DNA from: Theobroma cacao
Taxonomy: Eukaryota; Streptophyta; Magnoliopsida; Malvales; Malvaceae
Reading direction: 5' to 3'
Length of the DNA: 64,000 nt
Assembly: GCF_000208745.1 (NCBI RefSeq)
Contig: NC_030851.1
Span: forward strand, 8,109,313 to 8,173,312
Positions 41,414 to 53,862 of this stretch are shown piece by piece. Numbering within the stretch: the stretch's first letter is position 1; each line of letters opens with the position of its first letter. Under the pieces are notes generated by a model that was given only the letters and a program-made list of their open reading frames with translations, was not told where the DNA came from and searched no databases. Both the position numbers and the translations under genes were made by a program.

Positions 41414-42974
41414 TTTTTCTTTCCTTCTGTTTTGGTTTTTTGGGTTGGAGGCAGGGAGAGCAACAATTCACCGGCTCTGTGAAAGAAGGGAGCCAACGGC
41501 AGCGTTTCTGTCGGGATTTTTGTCAAAAACCCAAGGAGGGGGGTGACGGTGTTTTACTGTGGAAAGGACCAAACGAGGGTTAAGGTTAAGGTTACGGGTT
41601 TGCGGTGCGTTTGGGAGAGATTGGAGAGAGGGCTGATTGATTGGGATCTGTTTCTACTTTCAATTTACAGCCCCTCTGATCAGCTGTTCAAATATTTTAT
41701 TTACACCGTTTTAATACAAAAAAAAAAAAAAAAACAAGAGGTGGAGGAATACAACTTCAAATAAAATCTTCTCTCATGGATGGAATACATAATGTTAATT
41801 ACTTGTTTTAATTTCCCCTAAAATTGAGACCTTTTTCTTATATTTTGGATTTTATTTTTAAAACAGGTGTGTATATTTTTATTCATTGAATACCTAATAA
41901 TTTATAATTAATACATGTTTAGCTTGATTTTTTCAACTTATTTATTTCTTAAAAATTAAATTTGAGTCAAATAAGATTTTGAGGAATTGTTAAAAAAACA
42001 ATTAAAAAAAAACAAAATCTAAAAAAAAGTTTCAAAAAAAAAACTCTAAAAAAGAGCTTTCTCATCTCTTCTTTTAAAAAACACATCAATTTTTTAAAAA
42101 ATATTATTCAAAAAATATCTGCATCTATTAAAATTTAATCCCTCCTTCCTTTCCTTTTACAAATCACCTTTCTCCTCCAAGACAAATCTTAATCTCCCTT
42201 TCCTCTACCTCTTTCTACAAAAACTATTAAAAAAAAACTAAGCAATAAAATAGCAAAATTTTGAGTTTTTTTCATTCTTAGTAAAATTAAGAGAAAAAAG
42301 ATTTGAAATTCAAAGCTGCATTCAGGTACTATTTTTTCTTTTTCTTTCGGTTTTATTTTTCATTTTCTTTCTATCGTTTTTTTTTTCTTTGGAATCTCTC
42401 TTTATTTCAATTACCTTTTAATTTTGATATATGTGTTTAAGTTCTTGTTAAACGACTTGGAGATTCAAAGTTGCTGCTTTGAATTCCCGGTAAACATCCT
42501 AGACTCATTAAAATTGTTTATCTGGTTACTTTTGTTCCAATATTGTTGGTTTTCTATTTCAAAGTGTAGGTAAATATATTAAGATCTGATTTTTATTGAA
42601 CTTTATTAAAATTGCAAATGATTAAAAATGTATCCAAATAACTAATTGTCATTCTCTTAAAAAATATTATCTTTTTTATGGATATGACTGATGGTAATAT
42701 CTCTATTTTCAAGTTTTGCTAGAAGTGTCCCTAAATGTTATGTAGGATTTAAAGTCATGTTGGATGATTTGTGAGTAATTTATACTTGTATAAATTTCAA
42801 GCATCTTCTCCCTTGTTATGCATCTTGGTTTAATTGTTGTAATGTATATGCGATCTCCATGAACCATATTGGCAGAATGATCAGTTATTGGATAGTAATG
42901 ACACAAGATTTATTGCTTTATATGCTTGTTGCAATTAATGACTAGTTAAGAAATACCTCAACCTAATTTTGAAA

Positions 42975-43960
42975 TTTCAAAAAAACTAAAATATAATGCA
43001 AAGTGGGATTTGATCGCTAGCAAAATCTTATTTCAAGTTTGTACGGATGAGATTTTTAAATGTGAAAAACCAAGAATTTTATTCAGAATTAAAAAGTGAG
43101 AAGTTGTAGTAGAGGAATTTAATACTTGTGCTAATAAAAAAATATCAAAAAATAATTTAAAAAATAGACTAAAAATATAAGGAATGAATGGACTTTATGA
43201 AAACAATTGAGGGGAAAATAAACAAGTTTGGGTTGGAACCATGAGACGCGAACCGTTAAAACTAATGCCACATGGTGGGAAGCCAAAATAAAAGTAAAGT
43301 ATGTTAAATTTTATATGTTTCAGCTATTGTAAATTACTTTACATATGCACGTTGTTTAAAAGTTTATTTCTCTTTGATGTTTGTATAGGCTAATCTAAAA
43401 TATGTCAAATTTTGGTATCATGAGCTGAAACATGATGATGAGTTATAATTTATATTTAGAGGTACAGTAGCCACTAGTCAAAATGCATGAACACTGGTGA
43501 TGGGTGTACCAATTGAAGATACTATCAAATTTGCAAATCTAACTTCGCTACAAGACAGTATTGTATCCAATGCTGAAGAAATCAATTGTGATGAAGGTGA
43601 CAGTCCTATGGTAAACACCAAAATCAAGAGAAAAATATTGGTGCCATAAGAAATAGAAAAAAAAGTGACAAAGGGTAAGGTAAAAATTGGGACTGCCTTA
43701 AACTTGCAAAAAACATTAGAACGATTGTGTGAAGTAGTAGAAAGTCATAACACAACTAAAAATGCTGAAATTTTAGTGTCATCACAAGCCACAAAATAAT
43801 ATAGTATTTCGAACTGTGTTCGAGCATTAAAATCTCTACAAAATGAAGGGACATTAAGTACAAATGAATTTAATTTTGTACTACAATTGATTAAAAAAGA
43901 TAGACTCATTTTTATTTTTTTGCTAGATTTAAGTGATAAGTTAAACTGAATTCTATATGA
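42975..43960 (+). pseudogene. Myb/SANT-like accessory protein remnant of PIF/Harbinger
   Basis: Translation in the open frame gives NLKNRLKIIRNEWTL-like text, SLGWNHETRTVKTNATWWEA, then after a probable intron (43,300-43,389) NLKYVKFWYHELKHDDEL and IFRGTVATSQNA. This matches the Myb_DNA-bind_3 domain (LKN+WD..++.W, TGLGWD, WW.E, YAKFR..GLEH..L...F.GT) of L10-interacting-MYB-like proteins. The partner protein helps Harbinger transposases reach the nucleus and bind DNA. A C-terminal part (LKSLQNEGTLSTNEFNFVLQ) also fits. Several stops break the frame. Confidence 0.65.
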
Positions 43961-44450
43961 GCATAATCTATCAAAAAACTGTGGTGGGAGCAATTGATTA
44001 TTTTAAGATTTGATTTGTTTATCTTGGGTTGATGTTAAACTTTAAACTACTTTTTCTTTGTATTTGTGTTACTTGTTATGTGCAATTGAATTGGTATTTG
44101 AAAGAATTTGCTATTATTCATATTATATTTATTTAAATTGTTATTTGTACTATTTGATTTATTTGAAATAATATATGTTTTTTGAGTTGATATATTTGGA
44201 TTTTTACTTATGTATTTTGATATTATCAAACAAATGTCTTCAAATAAAGTCAAAGCATCAATATAAGTTATAAAAAGCAGAAAATGTGCAATGTTTTATC
44301 AAAACATTTATGGAAGAGTTGCTAGTGCAATTGTATATCACATGAAATACAAATTGTTTCAATTATTCTGACGAATAGAATTGGGTATGTGAAACATTAC
44401 AAATTCCGGATGAAAGTTATAAATTGTTTATGATGTAATTACATGTTGTA

Positions 44451-44936
44451 TTGCACCTTATAGATACAGTGACGAATAAGCGATGGTTTCATCCATCTAA
44501 AAACATGACAACATTGGAGGCGATCGCTATATTTCTTTGGACTTATGCACACAGCAAAACAAATTATAATGTCCAAAATAAATTTGAAAAATCAAGAGAG
44601 ACTGTAAGCAGTAAGTTCGGTGATGTGTTAGATAGTTTATGTTTATTGGCTAATGAAATCATCAAGGGTCTAGATTTTCAATTTGCAAAAGTTTCTTCCA
44701 AAATAAAAATGATTGTGGATATTGGCTTTATTTTAAGCAATGCAATCACATGTTCCTGTTATTCTTCTTGCTGTGGATGCTATTATAATCCCAATCATAC
44801 TTTTGAGAGTCAAGAAGAAAGAAATAATGATGAAAAAATGGGTTTATATACTTATAAAATAGCATTGGATGATAGTTGCATGGGTAAAATGCAAAACCAA
44901 ATAGCTACTGTATTAATGAAAAATAAAAATTGTTGA
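44451..44936 (+). pseudogene. Harbinger transposase N-terminal remnant
   Basis: A 161-codon frame contains TTLEAIAIFLWTYAHSKTNY, then VQNKFEKSRETVSSKFGDVL. This matches the conserved N-terminal helix-turn-helix region before the DDE domain (VEEQVAIFLHTLAH..RNR.VQ.RFQ.SGETVSR.F..VL). The first codon of the open frame is TTG and no convincing ATG is near. Sequence after residue 85 no longer matches and may be rearranged. The catalytic DDE part is missing. Confidence 0.7.
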
Positions 44937-45654
44937 TTTATGAGTTTTTTATGAATTAAGTATTATTTATAAATTATTTGTGGAGCTTTTTTTATATTTT
45001 TATTAATTATAAATTTTATGTTAAATAAAAATACCTTTTATATTTTTTAAAATTTATTTTAAATAGATAAAAAAAAAATTAATTTTTTTCTATTGTGAAC
45101 AAAGAATTCATCATTAATAGAAAGTTATTTATTAAATATTTTTTTTAAATAGGCTCTTACCCTCCTATTTAACATGTACTCTTTTGGTTTAATGGTAAAT
45201 AATTACGTAACCCTTTTAATTTCTCACCAATCCCATTTTAAGGACCATTTAGCAGAGGGAACGAACCATGAAAACCATTTTGTCGGCAATATTTTTTTTG
45301 TTTATTATTTAACATAAAGTTGTTTAAAAAACAACACTAATATGAAAACCATATCAAAACAAAAACAAGAAAGGAATAGTAATTAGAAAAGCTCTTAAAT
45401 TATTTAAAAATTTTAAATAAATTATTTAGTAATTAAGAAAAACGATGGCTTCAAATATTTTTTAAATAATTTAGAGATTTTTTAAATCATAATGCCAACA
45501 TGAAACAACATACCGACATAGTAAGATAAAGAGATGGACTATATAAAATTTATTTTTCTCAAAAATAAAAAATAAGAAGGAAACAAGTTGTGAGCAAATA
45601 ATTATAATTTTCACTAATTGTAAATTAATCACATTCCCTCATATATGGTATTTA

Positions 45655-46076
45655 GTGTATGTTTGGCCTAGTTTTTTTTCAGCTTATCTATCTCTTAAAA
45701 GCAAAAGTCAGGCAAAACATGATTTTTTGATAAACTTAAAAAAAAAAACAGTTTTTTTTTTAAGAACAAAATTTTTAAAAAAGGAGCTTAAAAAAAAAGC
45801 TCAAAGGAGGAGCTTTTTCTTCTCTTCTTTTAAAAATATAAGAAAATTTTTATTTTTTTTCTAAAAATATCCTCATTTATTAAAAATAATTACAATATTA
45901 CCCTCTAAAAAAAAGAAATACCTTTTATGATAATTTGAACAAAAATTATAACTTATAAAAAAAACTTATAAAAAGAAATTTATCAAATAATTTTAATTTA
46001 ATTTTAAAAGCTATTATTTTTCATAAGAGTTTCATAATAACATTTAAGTTAGAAAAAAACCAAACCAAGCAGGCTC
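45655..46076. mobile_element. Tourist/PIF-Harbinger MITE, copy 2
   Basis: This 422-bp element is flanked by TTA at 45,652-45,654 and 46,077-46,079. Its ends are GTGTATGTTTGGCCTAG and, on the other strand, GAGCCTGCTTGGTTTGG. The whole length aligns by eye with both halves of the element at 13,687-14,522 in reverse orientation. The left end aligns with that of the larger element at 41,911. No coding capacity. Confidence 0.8.
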
Positions 46077-46079
46077 TTA

Positions 46080-47828
46080 TTCTAAACCACTTAATTGCTT
46101 GTTTGCTTAATTTTACAATCCTTATTAAAGTAGTATTATTATTTCAAAAGTGTTCACACTCTACCTATGAAATGAATAGTTTCAAATTTGAATACCACTT
46201 GTTTTCTCTTTCAATTGGTGGAAAGATATAGCTGGTTCTTTAGTTATTTGCATGTTATGAAATGACTAATTTCAACAATATTACTTACCACTAATTTGAT
46301 AAAATGTAAACATTTTCCTACTTATGAATTTAGTTTTGGTTTGATTTAAAAATTATTAAATTTTTAGTTACAAATTAAAATTTTATGAATTAAATTTATG
46401 ATATAAAAATTAATTTGGTTTGTTATTGAAAATTAAATATTTGAGTGGATTTATTGTTAAATCTCTTGTAAAAGAGAGATAATTTTATAAGTATCTTACA
46501 TCAATAAAAAAAAATTTAAAAAAGAGTAATTGATTAAAATGAAAGAATATACAACTAATTTAATTAAATAACATATTTTTCTTTAAATAAAGTAGACTAA
46601 CAAATATATTAATTAACTAAAAGATTTTTAATCCTTTTTCGTTAAAAACTTTGCATTAAGTAATTCCTAAAAATAAATTATAAAAAGAATTTGATTTTCA
46701 ATAATTTATCAAATACATCCTAAATATTTTTGCTATTTATATTCAATAAAAAGTTTAACCAATTAAAGAGGATGTATTTATCGTGACAATGATACCTTAA
46801 TCTTACATATTCATTGCTTAATAAGCAAACTTAACAATTTTGGATATGACATGAAAATACATGAAATTAAACGAGTTTGAGTTTAATCTTATTATGTTTT
46901 GGATCTTTAACATATCAAGTACGATTAACACATTTAAGATACATTTAATTAATCATATTAGTCGTATAATCGTGTTTAATCCGTATCAATGATCACATTT
47001 ATCGACCTGTTTAAGTTTAGTAATAAAAGACTAATTTATTTTGATAGTAGATTTAATGAATTTTATTATATTTGATGATATTATTATCTTGTTATAATTG
47101 TTTTTTATAATTATTGATTTAAATTTAAATAATAACATTATAATTTTAATTATAGATATTTTAAATTAATTGTGTTAAAAATTGAATCATTTTAACCATG
47201 CAATTGTGTTGTGTCGTATAGAACGTAATCTTACACGTTCAATAAATCAGTTCGTATTCAAGATAATAATACTGGTGGTCTATAGTCTACAAATGATTTC
47301 AAATAAGCGAGGGATATGCGGGTACATAGTCAATAAAAATGACTAAATTTTCTCTCGGCATTTTGAAAATTTCTCAAATAAAACACCATCTTTCTCCATC
47401 TTTGGTAGGTTATGTCATCCCGTGCTTGCTTTAATTTTCAGCGGTCAAATCTACGAATTGTCAAATTTTCATTATTAATTGTTTGATAGTCTACTTGCAT
47501 CTCCACCGTCCATCGCATTATTTATCTATGGTTAATTAATTTTATTAAACCCTATTTACCATCCATAAAACAAATAAATTGTTTTATTTTTAAAAGAAGA
47601 AAGAAAATACTACACGCTTACAAAATTTATTTACTTTAAAAAGGAAAAGAAAATGGAAAATAGAGGTGGACCCCTCGCTAGGGAAGGAGCACATAAAACC
47701 CTGGCTAAAACCCATAATAAGCCCCGCCCGACTGCTGCGACTACTCTCCTTTTGCCCTTCCCTCTTCACACTCGCGCTCGCGGCTGCTTGGTTTCGCATC
47801 AAATTCATCAAAAGAATAGCAGAGAGAA
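46080..47828. other. AT-rich gap and promoter of TOM40
   Basis: Very AT-rich DNA without genes. The last 200 bases before the start codon (47,640-47,828) are GC-richer and include CTCGCGCTCGCGGCTGC; this is the likely leader and core promoter of TOM40. Out-of-frame ORFs across the leader are shadows. Confidence 0.5.
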
Positions 47829-50800
47829 ATGGCGGGGCTTGTACCTCCCGGTATTACGACGATTCCAGCCGACGCATCCAAAACGGCGCATACCAAACAT
47901 GAGGAGAAAACTGATTACATGAATCTCCCATGCCCTATTCCTTACGAAGAGATCCACCGCGAAGCTCTCAGTTAGTCTTCCCTTATCTCTTGATTACAAA
48001 TGGGTTTTGTTTTTATTCTTTTATCTGTTGATTGGTTACTAGTCTTGAGATTACGGTTCAGGTTTTCTTTTACCTTGTTTGATCATTTTTTGATCTGTAT
48101 TGGCTTATGTAGAATCTTATGGCTTGGCATTTTGGGTTGAGATGCTGAAGTTAGTGGAATGGAGGGGCTGAAGATTTGGCTTTTGGTTTTGTTATTAAGC
48201 CCCTTTCTTAAAACCCTAGTCTGCTCTGATTAGTGAAAATGATGGTTTTTTTTTAAATACATAAATTTTCATGAGTTACAAAAGTAAAAGCGTAAGTATC
48301 TCTGTTTCTAATAACAGCGAAGGGTTTTGCTTTTTTTATTTATTTTAAGTGGAAATTTTTTATAGAGCAGTTGCTTCTTAAAATTGGGGAAATCAGGTTT
48401 TCTGGGTTTCATATTGAACAAGTATATTACTAATTACCATTACTTGTAATATACCCAACTTCCAAGGTGACATTTATAGTAGTGTGTGAAGCTGGGGCGT
48501 AAATGAATTGTAATGTTTGGCAATAAGGGAAAAAATGAGGTTTACTAGGGGAAGTAAAATATGTGAGAGTGATACACTACTAGAATTGTTATTGAAGATG
48601 TAGTTAGGTTCTTGAGATACAATTAAGTTTTTTCTGTGAATGTTTGTCTTGAGTGCTTTGAGATGTATGTTTAATTTCATGTTTGCTATATATATCTAGG
48701 TGGCAGCTGTTTTCTTTAGCATCTTATGCAAATTCCACGTGCGAGTCAAATATTGAAGAATATCCACTTAATTTTGTTTCTTCTGTTTTCCTAATTTTGT
48801 TGTCTAATCATGTAGCTATCTCTACAAGCTTTGAATTCTAGGGTGTAATGATGAATTTTTAGCAGGGTTATTTTGTAGACAAAAGAATGATGTAAAATAG
48901 TGGTTAGAATCTGTTCTTTTTAATGAAACATTAATGTTTATTGCTTGAATATGTCTGGCAGTGTCTCTGAAGCCAGAAACTTTTGAAGGATTGCGATTTG
49001 ATTTCACCAAGGGACTAAATCAGAAATTCTCACTAAGCCACAGGTAGCTTCAGCTTCTTTGACTATTTGATCTTATTGCTTCATTTTTTAATAATTTTTT
49101 TATATTTTCTTATGTCTTTTCTGTATTAATTAATAATGGTATTATGCATTCCCTATCATCTCAGTGTGTTTATGGGCCCAACAGAAATTCCTTCTCAATC
49201 TGCTGAAACCATTAAAATTCCTACTGCTCATTATGAATTTGGTGCCAACTTCATTGACCCAAATGTAGGCGGCTGCTTTCATTCTCTTCCAGTATTATCT
49301 TCTTGTCCTCCTAAATTGTTTTGTGTTAGCAAGTCAATCTATAAGTGGGATCAATTATGGGTTTTATGCAGTTGATGCTTATTGGGAGGGTACTGACTGA
49401 TGGTAGGCTCAATGCAAGAGTGAAATGGGATTTGACTGACAATCTTGCCTTGAAGGCTAATGCCCAGGTAGATCATGTTCTCATTTGTTCTTTAATCTTT
49501 TGCTTTCCCGTTTTCAGGCAGAATATATGGTTTTTCACGTGTAAGCTAGTTGATAAATTTGTTGTTTCCTGTTCCAGCTTACAAATGAGCCTCATATGTC
49601 ACACGGCATGGTCAACTTTGATTACAAGGTCTGTCACTTTTAAACTATATTAGTTTTTGGCTAGTTGGCTTTGGTTTGTGTATGTATTTTTGTTTGTATC
49701 GTTGTGAGTGTGATACTTGATATTCTGATATTTTCTTTTGAGTTAATTCATCATCTGGGGAGCTATTTTTGTGCTTGTAAACAAATTTGTTCGGTGGCTT
49801 GCTGCCATGAACTATGAGCTTGCATTTTGCCTTTTGACATTTTTCTTTCCTTGTACAGGGTAAAGACTACAGGTCTCAGTTTCAAATGGGAAATGGTGCC
49901 TTATTTGGAGCTAGTTATATCCAGGTAAATTGTATGAAACCACATAACATCTGCCGAGTTAATCTGAGAGGTGCAGAACTCAGCATAATGGACAAGTTAT
50001 TGTATGATCTGTGCCTAACGAAAAATGACTTGTACAATACTTCGATGCAAAATCATGTGGACTTTGTGGTTTCTCTATGCATTTGCAAATCCTAAGATGC
50101 GTGCTTGTTAAAAATTGACATGAAGATAGAATTGTATCTGCTAGTTAAACTAACCACAGATGATGCCTTCCCAAAAGGATTACTTACTATTGTGTTGTCA
50201 AGTGACAATAATAATAGTAATATGCTAGAAGTTTTCCTATTATTTCCATTTATGTGTGTTTGTGACCGTGTTATCCTGCTAATCATGCTGCAGGATCAGT
50301 CATCACATCACAATCACTATACAAATGCTTTTTCTTGAAGAATATACAACATGAGATGCAAGCTTCCACATTTATGTCAATATGTTGTTTGTGTAGATGC
50401 TATTCCTTATCTTCCTTTTTCTTAAATAGAAAAAAAATAGTATAAGATATATTAATTAATGATAGAAGCAACCTAGACTTCCTTTGCCAAAGGCCTTCTG
50501 CATTTGCATTTTGTTTGCTGTTTTAAGGAGGCACTGATAGCATCTCATTGACCTTGATTGGCATGCATTATTATTTTATTGCTCTTTGTTTTATCTGTCT
50601 GAAAGTTCTATGAGTAGTTTCATGTTCTTCCAACAATTGATAACTGATCATGGCTCTTGTCATTGCTGTTTATTTGTGAATTAAATGATTTATAATAGCC
50701 CTTGTCATCTCTTTCTATTTTGGATGGTTCTGCTTCTGAAGTATGTAGTATTTGGGTTATTTGGGTTATTTCTTGTAATTACTGTCATGATCAATCTTCT

Positions 50801-52674
50801 GCTGAATCCACTACTTCTGTAATTATGATTGTGTTTGTTGTTAATTATGCCACATATGTGCAGAGTGTGACACCACATTTATCCTTGGGTGGTGAAGTAT
50901 TTTGGGCTGGTCAGCACCGAAAGTCAGGCATTGGTTATGCTGCCCGATATGAGACAGATAAGATGGTAATGTGTCCTGGTTTCGTCCTTTATTACTAGCT
51001 TGTCAATATTTATTTGTGCAATAGTTAGTGGGTTTTGTTTATTACTTTCTAAATATGTGTCTAGGCCTGTTACAAAGGTAGGGGTGTCAAATAGATTTCC
51101 CTAACCAAAATGCTGAATAGAGTTGCCAAGTTGTGAGAATCAGTATGTCTTTTCTTTTCAATGACTTAAGACTTTTCCAAAATATGGAAGTAATGGACCA
51201 AGTCATTGGAATCAAGGACATGGTGTAATGCTGTCTTTCTGAAGGTAAAACTGAATGTGCATACAAAACTAGTTTGTACAACGGTTAATGTTTGGTGCTA
51301 TAGTTCTAGGTCAAGTTTTGATGATTGTGTGTGCCTGTTTGCATGTGTTATAGGCCCATGAAAAGATCTTCGTTCAGGTCTTTAAACTTCTGTTCATGAA
51401 GTTTCTAGATCTTCAGAAATAATGTTCGTCTGGTCCCTGGGTAGTTGATCGAAAATGCTTATTCTAAAGCTGAGTTTTAATCCATACAATAGTTAATTCA
51501 CTTCTCCCACACCATATTTTTTACTTAGCTTTTCCAAGAGGAATTTGTTGTTGGCATGGAATTGAAATGTTATTGGTAGAATTATTCTCTGTTTGCTTCA
51601 GGCACAAATAACCAACCTAAACACTCTCTGCCTCCAGGTTGCCACAGGCCAAGTTGCAAGTACTGGAATGGTTGCTTTGAGCTATGTTCAGAAGGTATCT
51701 GAGAAGGTAAGAACTCTTTCCTCCAAATAATGTTGCGATTCTTTTTCCTAGTCATTCTTACACAATTTTATTTCTGTCAAGGTTTCTCTCGCATCAGATC
51801 TCATGTATAACTACATGTCAAGAGAGGTAACATCAAGTGTCGGCTATGACTACATCCTTAGACAGGTAAGCTTTGGGCTGCTAGATTATCAATATTAATG
51901 CACATTGATTTTTTGCATGTCTATACACATTAGAATTTAACATTTATATTGTTTTTATGCATCCATGTTACCATCTCAGTATCATCTAAAAAGAACTTTA
52001 TAAAGCTGTCTTTTGTTTCCTCGCTCCTTTGAGAATTTTGGGGGGTGTAAATACAATAGACCTCTTACATGCAGTTATTCTTAATTTTGACGGAGTTAAA
52101 TGAAGGAGTAGACCTAGGGCAGTGCTGGGAAACATGACCAACCACAATGAGGTGATTGGTAAGACATCCAAAGAAGCAAAGCTATCTTTGAGGAAGTTTT
52201 TTTGTTATGAAGTTTGTTGACATCAGTGGGTAGATTTGTCTATAGGTTGTATTCTGACAAAATTGTTCTACTAACTAATAAAAAAATCTAACTGAACCAT
52301 CATTCTGGTCAATCAATTTGTCATGTTTTCAGTGTCGCTTGAGGGGGAAGATTGATTCAAATGGATGCACAGCTGCTTATCTGGAAGAGCGGTTAAATAT
52401 GGGCCTAAATTTTGTTCTCTCTGCTGAGGTAAGATAACTTTTCTAAGAAAGAAATCTGCGGTTTATACACTTAGAGAGATTTGTTTAGTTGTTTTGTTAT
52501 TGCTTGTGAGTGTGATACCATTAATCGTTTTATGTTTAACATTTTTATATCTTTCCCTTGATTGATCAAAGCCCTCAGAGTCCTGTTCCTTAACATTTTT
52601 TGTGGATTTACATATTGCAGATAGATCATAGGAAGAAAGACTACAAATTTGGATTTGGATTGACTGTAGGGTGA
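47829..52674 (+). CDS. TOM40-1: Mitochondrial import receptor TOM40
   Basis: Pore-forming beta-barrel of the TOM complex in the outer mitochondrial membrane, the entry gate for nearly all nuclear-encoded mitochondrial proteins. Eleven exons: 47829-47970, 48962-49043, 49165-49264, 49372-49467, 49578-49628, 49859-49924, 50864-50965, 51638-51706, 51782-51865, 52333-52428, 52621-52674. All junctions follow GT-AG and keep frame; the product is 313 aa (Arabidopsis TOM40-1 is about 309). Seen along the chain: a Pro-rich N-terminus ([10 protein letters not shown]), [19 protein letters not shown], the first strands [30 protein letters not shown] and the porin-type end [13 protein letters not shown], whose alternating aromatic/hydrophobic pattern fits a beta-signal. 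The ATG is the first in frame after the leader. No cleavable presequence, as expected. Confidence 0.95.
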
Positions 52675-53196
52675 TTCAATTACCAAATAAAAGCAGTTGA
52701 AAAAGTTTCCAATTGTCACCTTTTAGCATCTGGTTGAAGATTAAAGAATTGAATGTGTACTTGAACAGCTGATGTAGCAATTTTAACAGTCGTTGGTATC
52801 AATTTGTTCGGTTTAACGTTACCCGTTTTCAGTTGAGAGCTGTAGCATTTGTCAAATTAATGCAATTTGAGATGTTTATTACTCTATTCTTAAAAAAAAA
52901 AAAATGGATTGGCTTTACCAAACAGCTCCATGGCACCACGCTTGCCGAGAGAAACCATATCAAATTTACTTTGCGCTTTTGGGGATTCTCTCTTTTACCG
53001 TATGAAATTATGTAGGCCACATTATTGTAAAAAAGTTTTCACCTTGCAATTTTGCAAAGAATGTGAGTATGACCATTAACGACGAGCATAAGAGATATAA
53101 TTACAATTGTGACACTGATGCAAATGTGAAACGTGAATGGAGTGAGTTTTAAAAGGACGCCAACGCGGAAAGAGATACGGAAAGGAAAAAAGAAGA
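52675..53196. other. TOM40 3' UTR and short intergenic gap
   Basis: The 520 bases between the TOM40 stop and the next start hold the TOM40 3' end and the next gene's promoter. No repeats of note beyond an A12 tract near 52,891. Confidence 0.5.
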
Positions 53197-53862
53197 ATGA
53201 GCAACAGAAAGAAGAGCTCGGCAACGGCGGAAAGCGATGAGGTGGAGCAGCTGTTGCAGGCAGCGCAGGACGAGATGCTCTTAAAACTCTCAGTCGACAG
53301 CCACATGTCTCGCGTGGCCCCCGATTATCTCGACCCCAATCTCCACCGTCGATTCCAGGCCCTCCGATCCCGACCTTCCACTTCTCAATCAAAATCGCAA
53401 CTACAAAAACAATCACCAGCACCATTAAAACAACAACAACAGCAAAAGGAAGAGGAAAAAAAGGAGCAAAAATCGAAGGTTGTTGTTGTGGGTAATGTTG
53501 ACGAGGAATTGAGGGGTGTGTTGGGTGATGATCTCTCCGCTAGATTCGCTGCTCTCAAGGCTTCCTTGTCTTCTTCTTTTTCTTCTGATCCTGCTCCTGC
53601 TGCTACTACTAAGGAAGTTAGTATCGGTCTCGACAAATCCGACGGTGAAGATGAGGAGGATGAAGTTGAGAACGTGATTCGGTGGGCCATGGATGCTGCT
53701 CGCCTTGATCCTTCTCCTCCTTCTGACGATGACGATGATCACATCGATTCCGATGTAGATGATAATGACGACGACAACGACGACGATTATCCCAAAAATA
53801 AAAAGAAGGAATCTAAAAGTAGTAGTACGTATTTGAATTTCCTTTTCAGAAAACTTTTTTGA
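53197..53862 (+). CDS. Acidic protein of unknown function
   Basis: A 221-codon open frame starts with MSNRKKSSATAESDEVEQLL. The first 65 residues look folded and conserved-like (LLQAAQDEMLLKLSVDSHMS, then DYLDPNLHRRFQALRSR). They are followed by a Ser/Gln/Lys-rich linker with a Q5 run, a second folded-looking block (ELRGVLGDDLSARFAALKAS), then VENVIRWAMDAARLDPSPPS and a long Asp-rich tail. A consensus donor (GTACGT) sits at 53,825, just before the reading frame runs into hydrophobic YLNFLFRKLF. The true mRNA may therefore splice there to an exon not identified. The two blocks faintly recall plant relatives of the ANCHR/ZFYVE19 abscission regulator, but no zinc-binding tail was found within reach. 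Function is not claimed. Confidence 0.6.
   Translation: MSNRKKSSATAESDEVEQLLQAAQDEMLLKLSVDSHMSRVAPDYLDPNLHRRFQALRSRPSTSQSKSQLQKQSPAPLKQQQQQKEEEKKEQKSKVVVVGNVDEELRGVLGDDLSARFAALKASLSSSFSSDPAPAATTKEVSIGLDKSDGEDEEDEVENVIRWAMDAARLDPSPPSDDDDDHIDSDVDDNDDDNDDDYPKNKKKESKSSSTYLNFLFRKLF

Larger units (their letters stand above)
41911..45156 (+). mobile_element. Dead full-length PIF/Harbinger transposon
   Basis: This 3,246-bp block is flanked by TTA on both sides (41,908-41,910 and 45,157-45,159), the PIF/Harbinger target. Its ends (ATACATGTTTAGC and, on the other strand, GAGCCTATTTAAA) correspond to the ends of the MITE at 45,655. Inside, in the usual order, are the remnant of a Myb/SANT-like protein gene and the N-terminal part of a Harbinger transposase, both with breaks. 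The DDE catalytic part of the transposase is absent or unrecognisable. Much of both ends is A/T-rich filler related to the two MITEs. Confidence 0.7.

Noticed and set aside
53385..53742. Minus-strand Ser/Arg-rich frames
   Set aside because: Antisense shadows of the Asp- and Lys-rich codons of the plus-strand gene.
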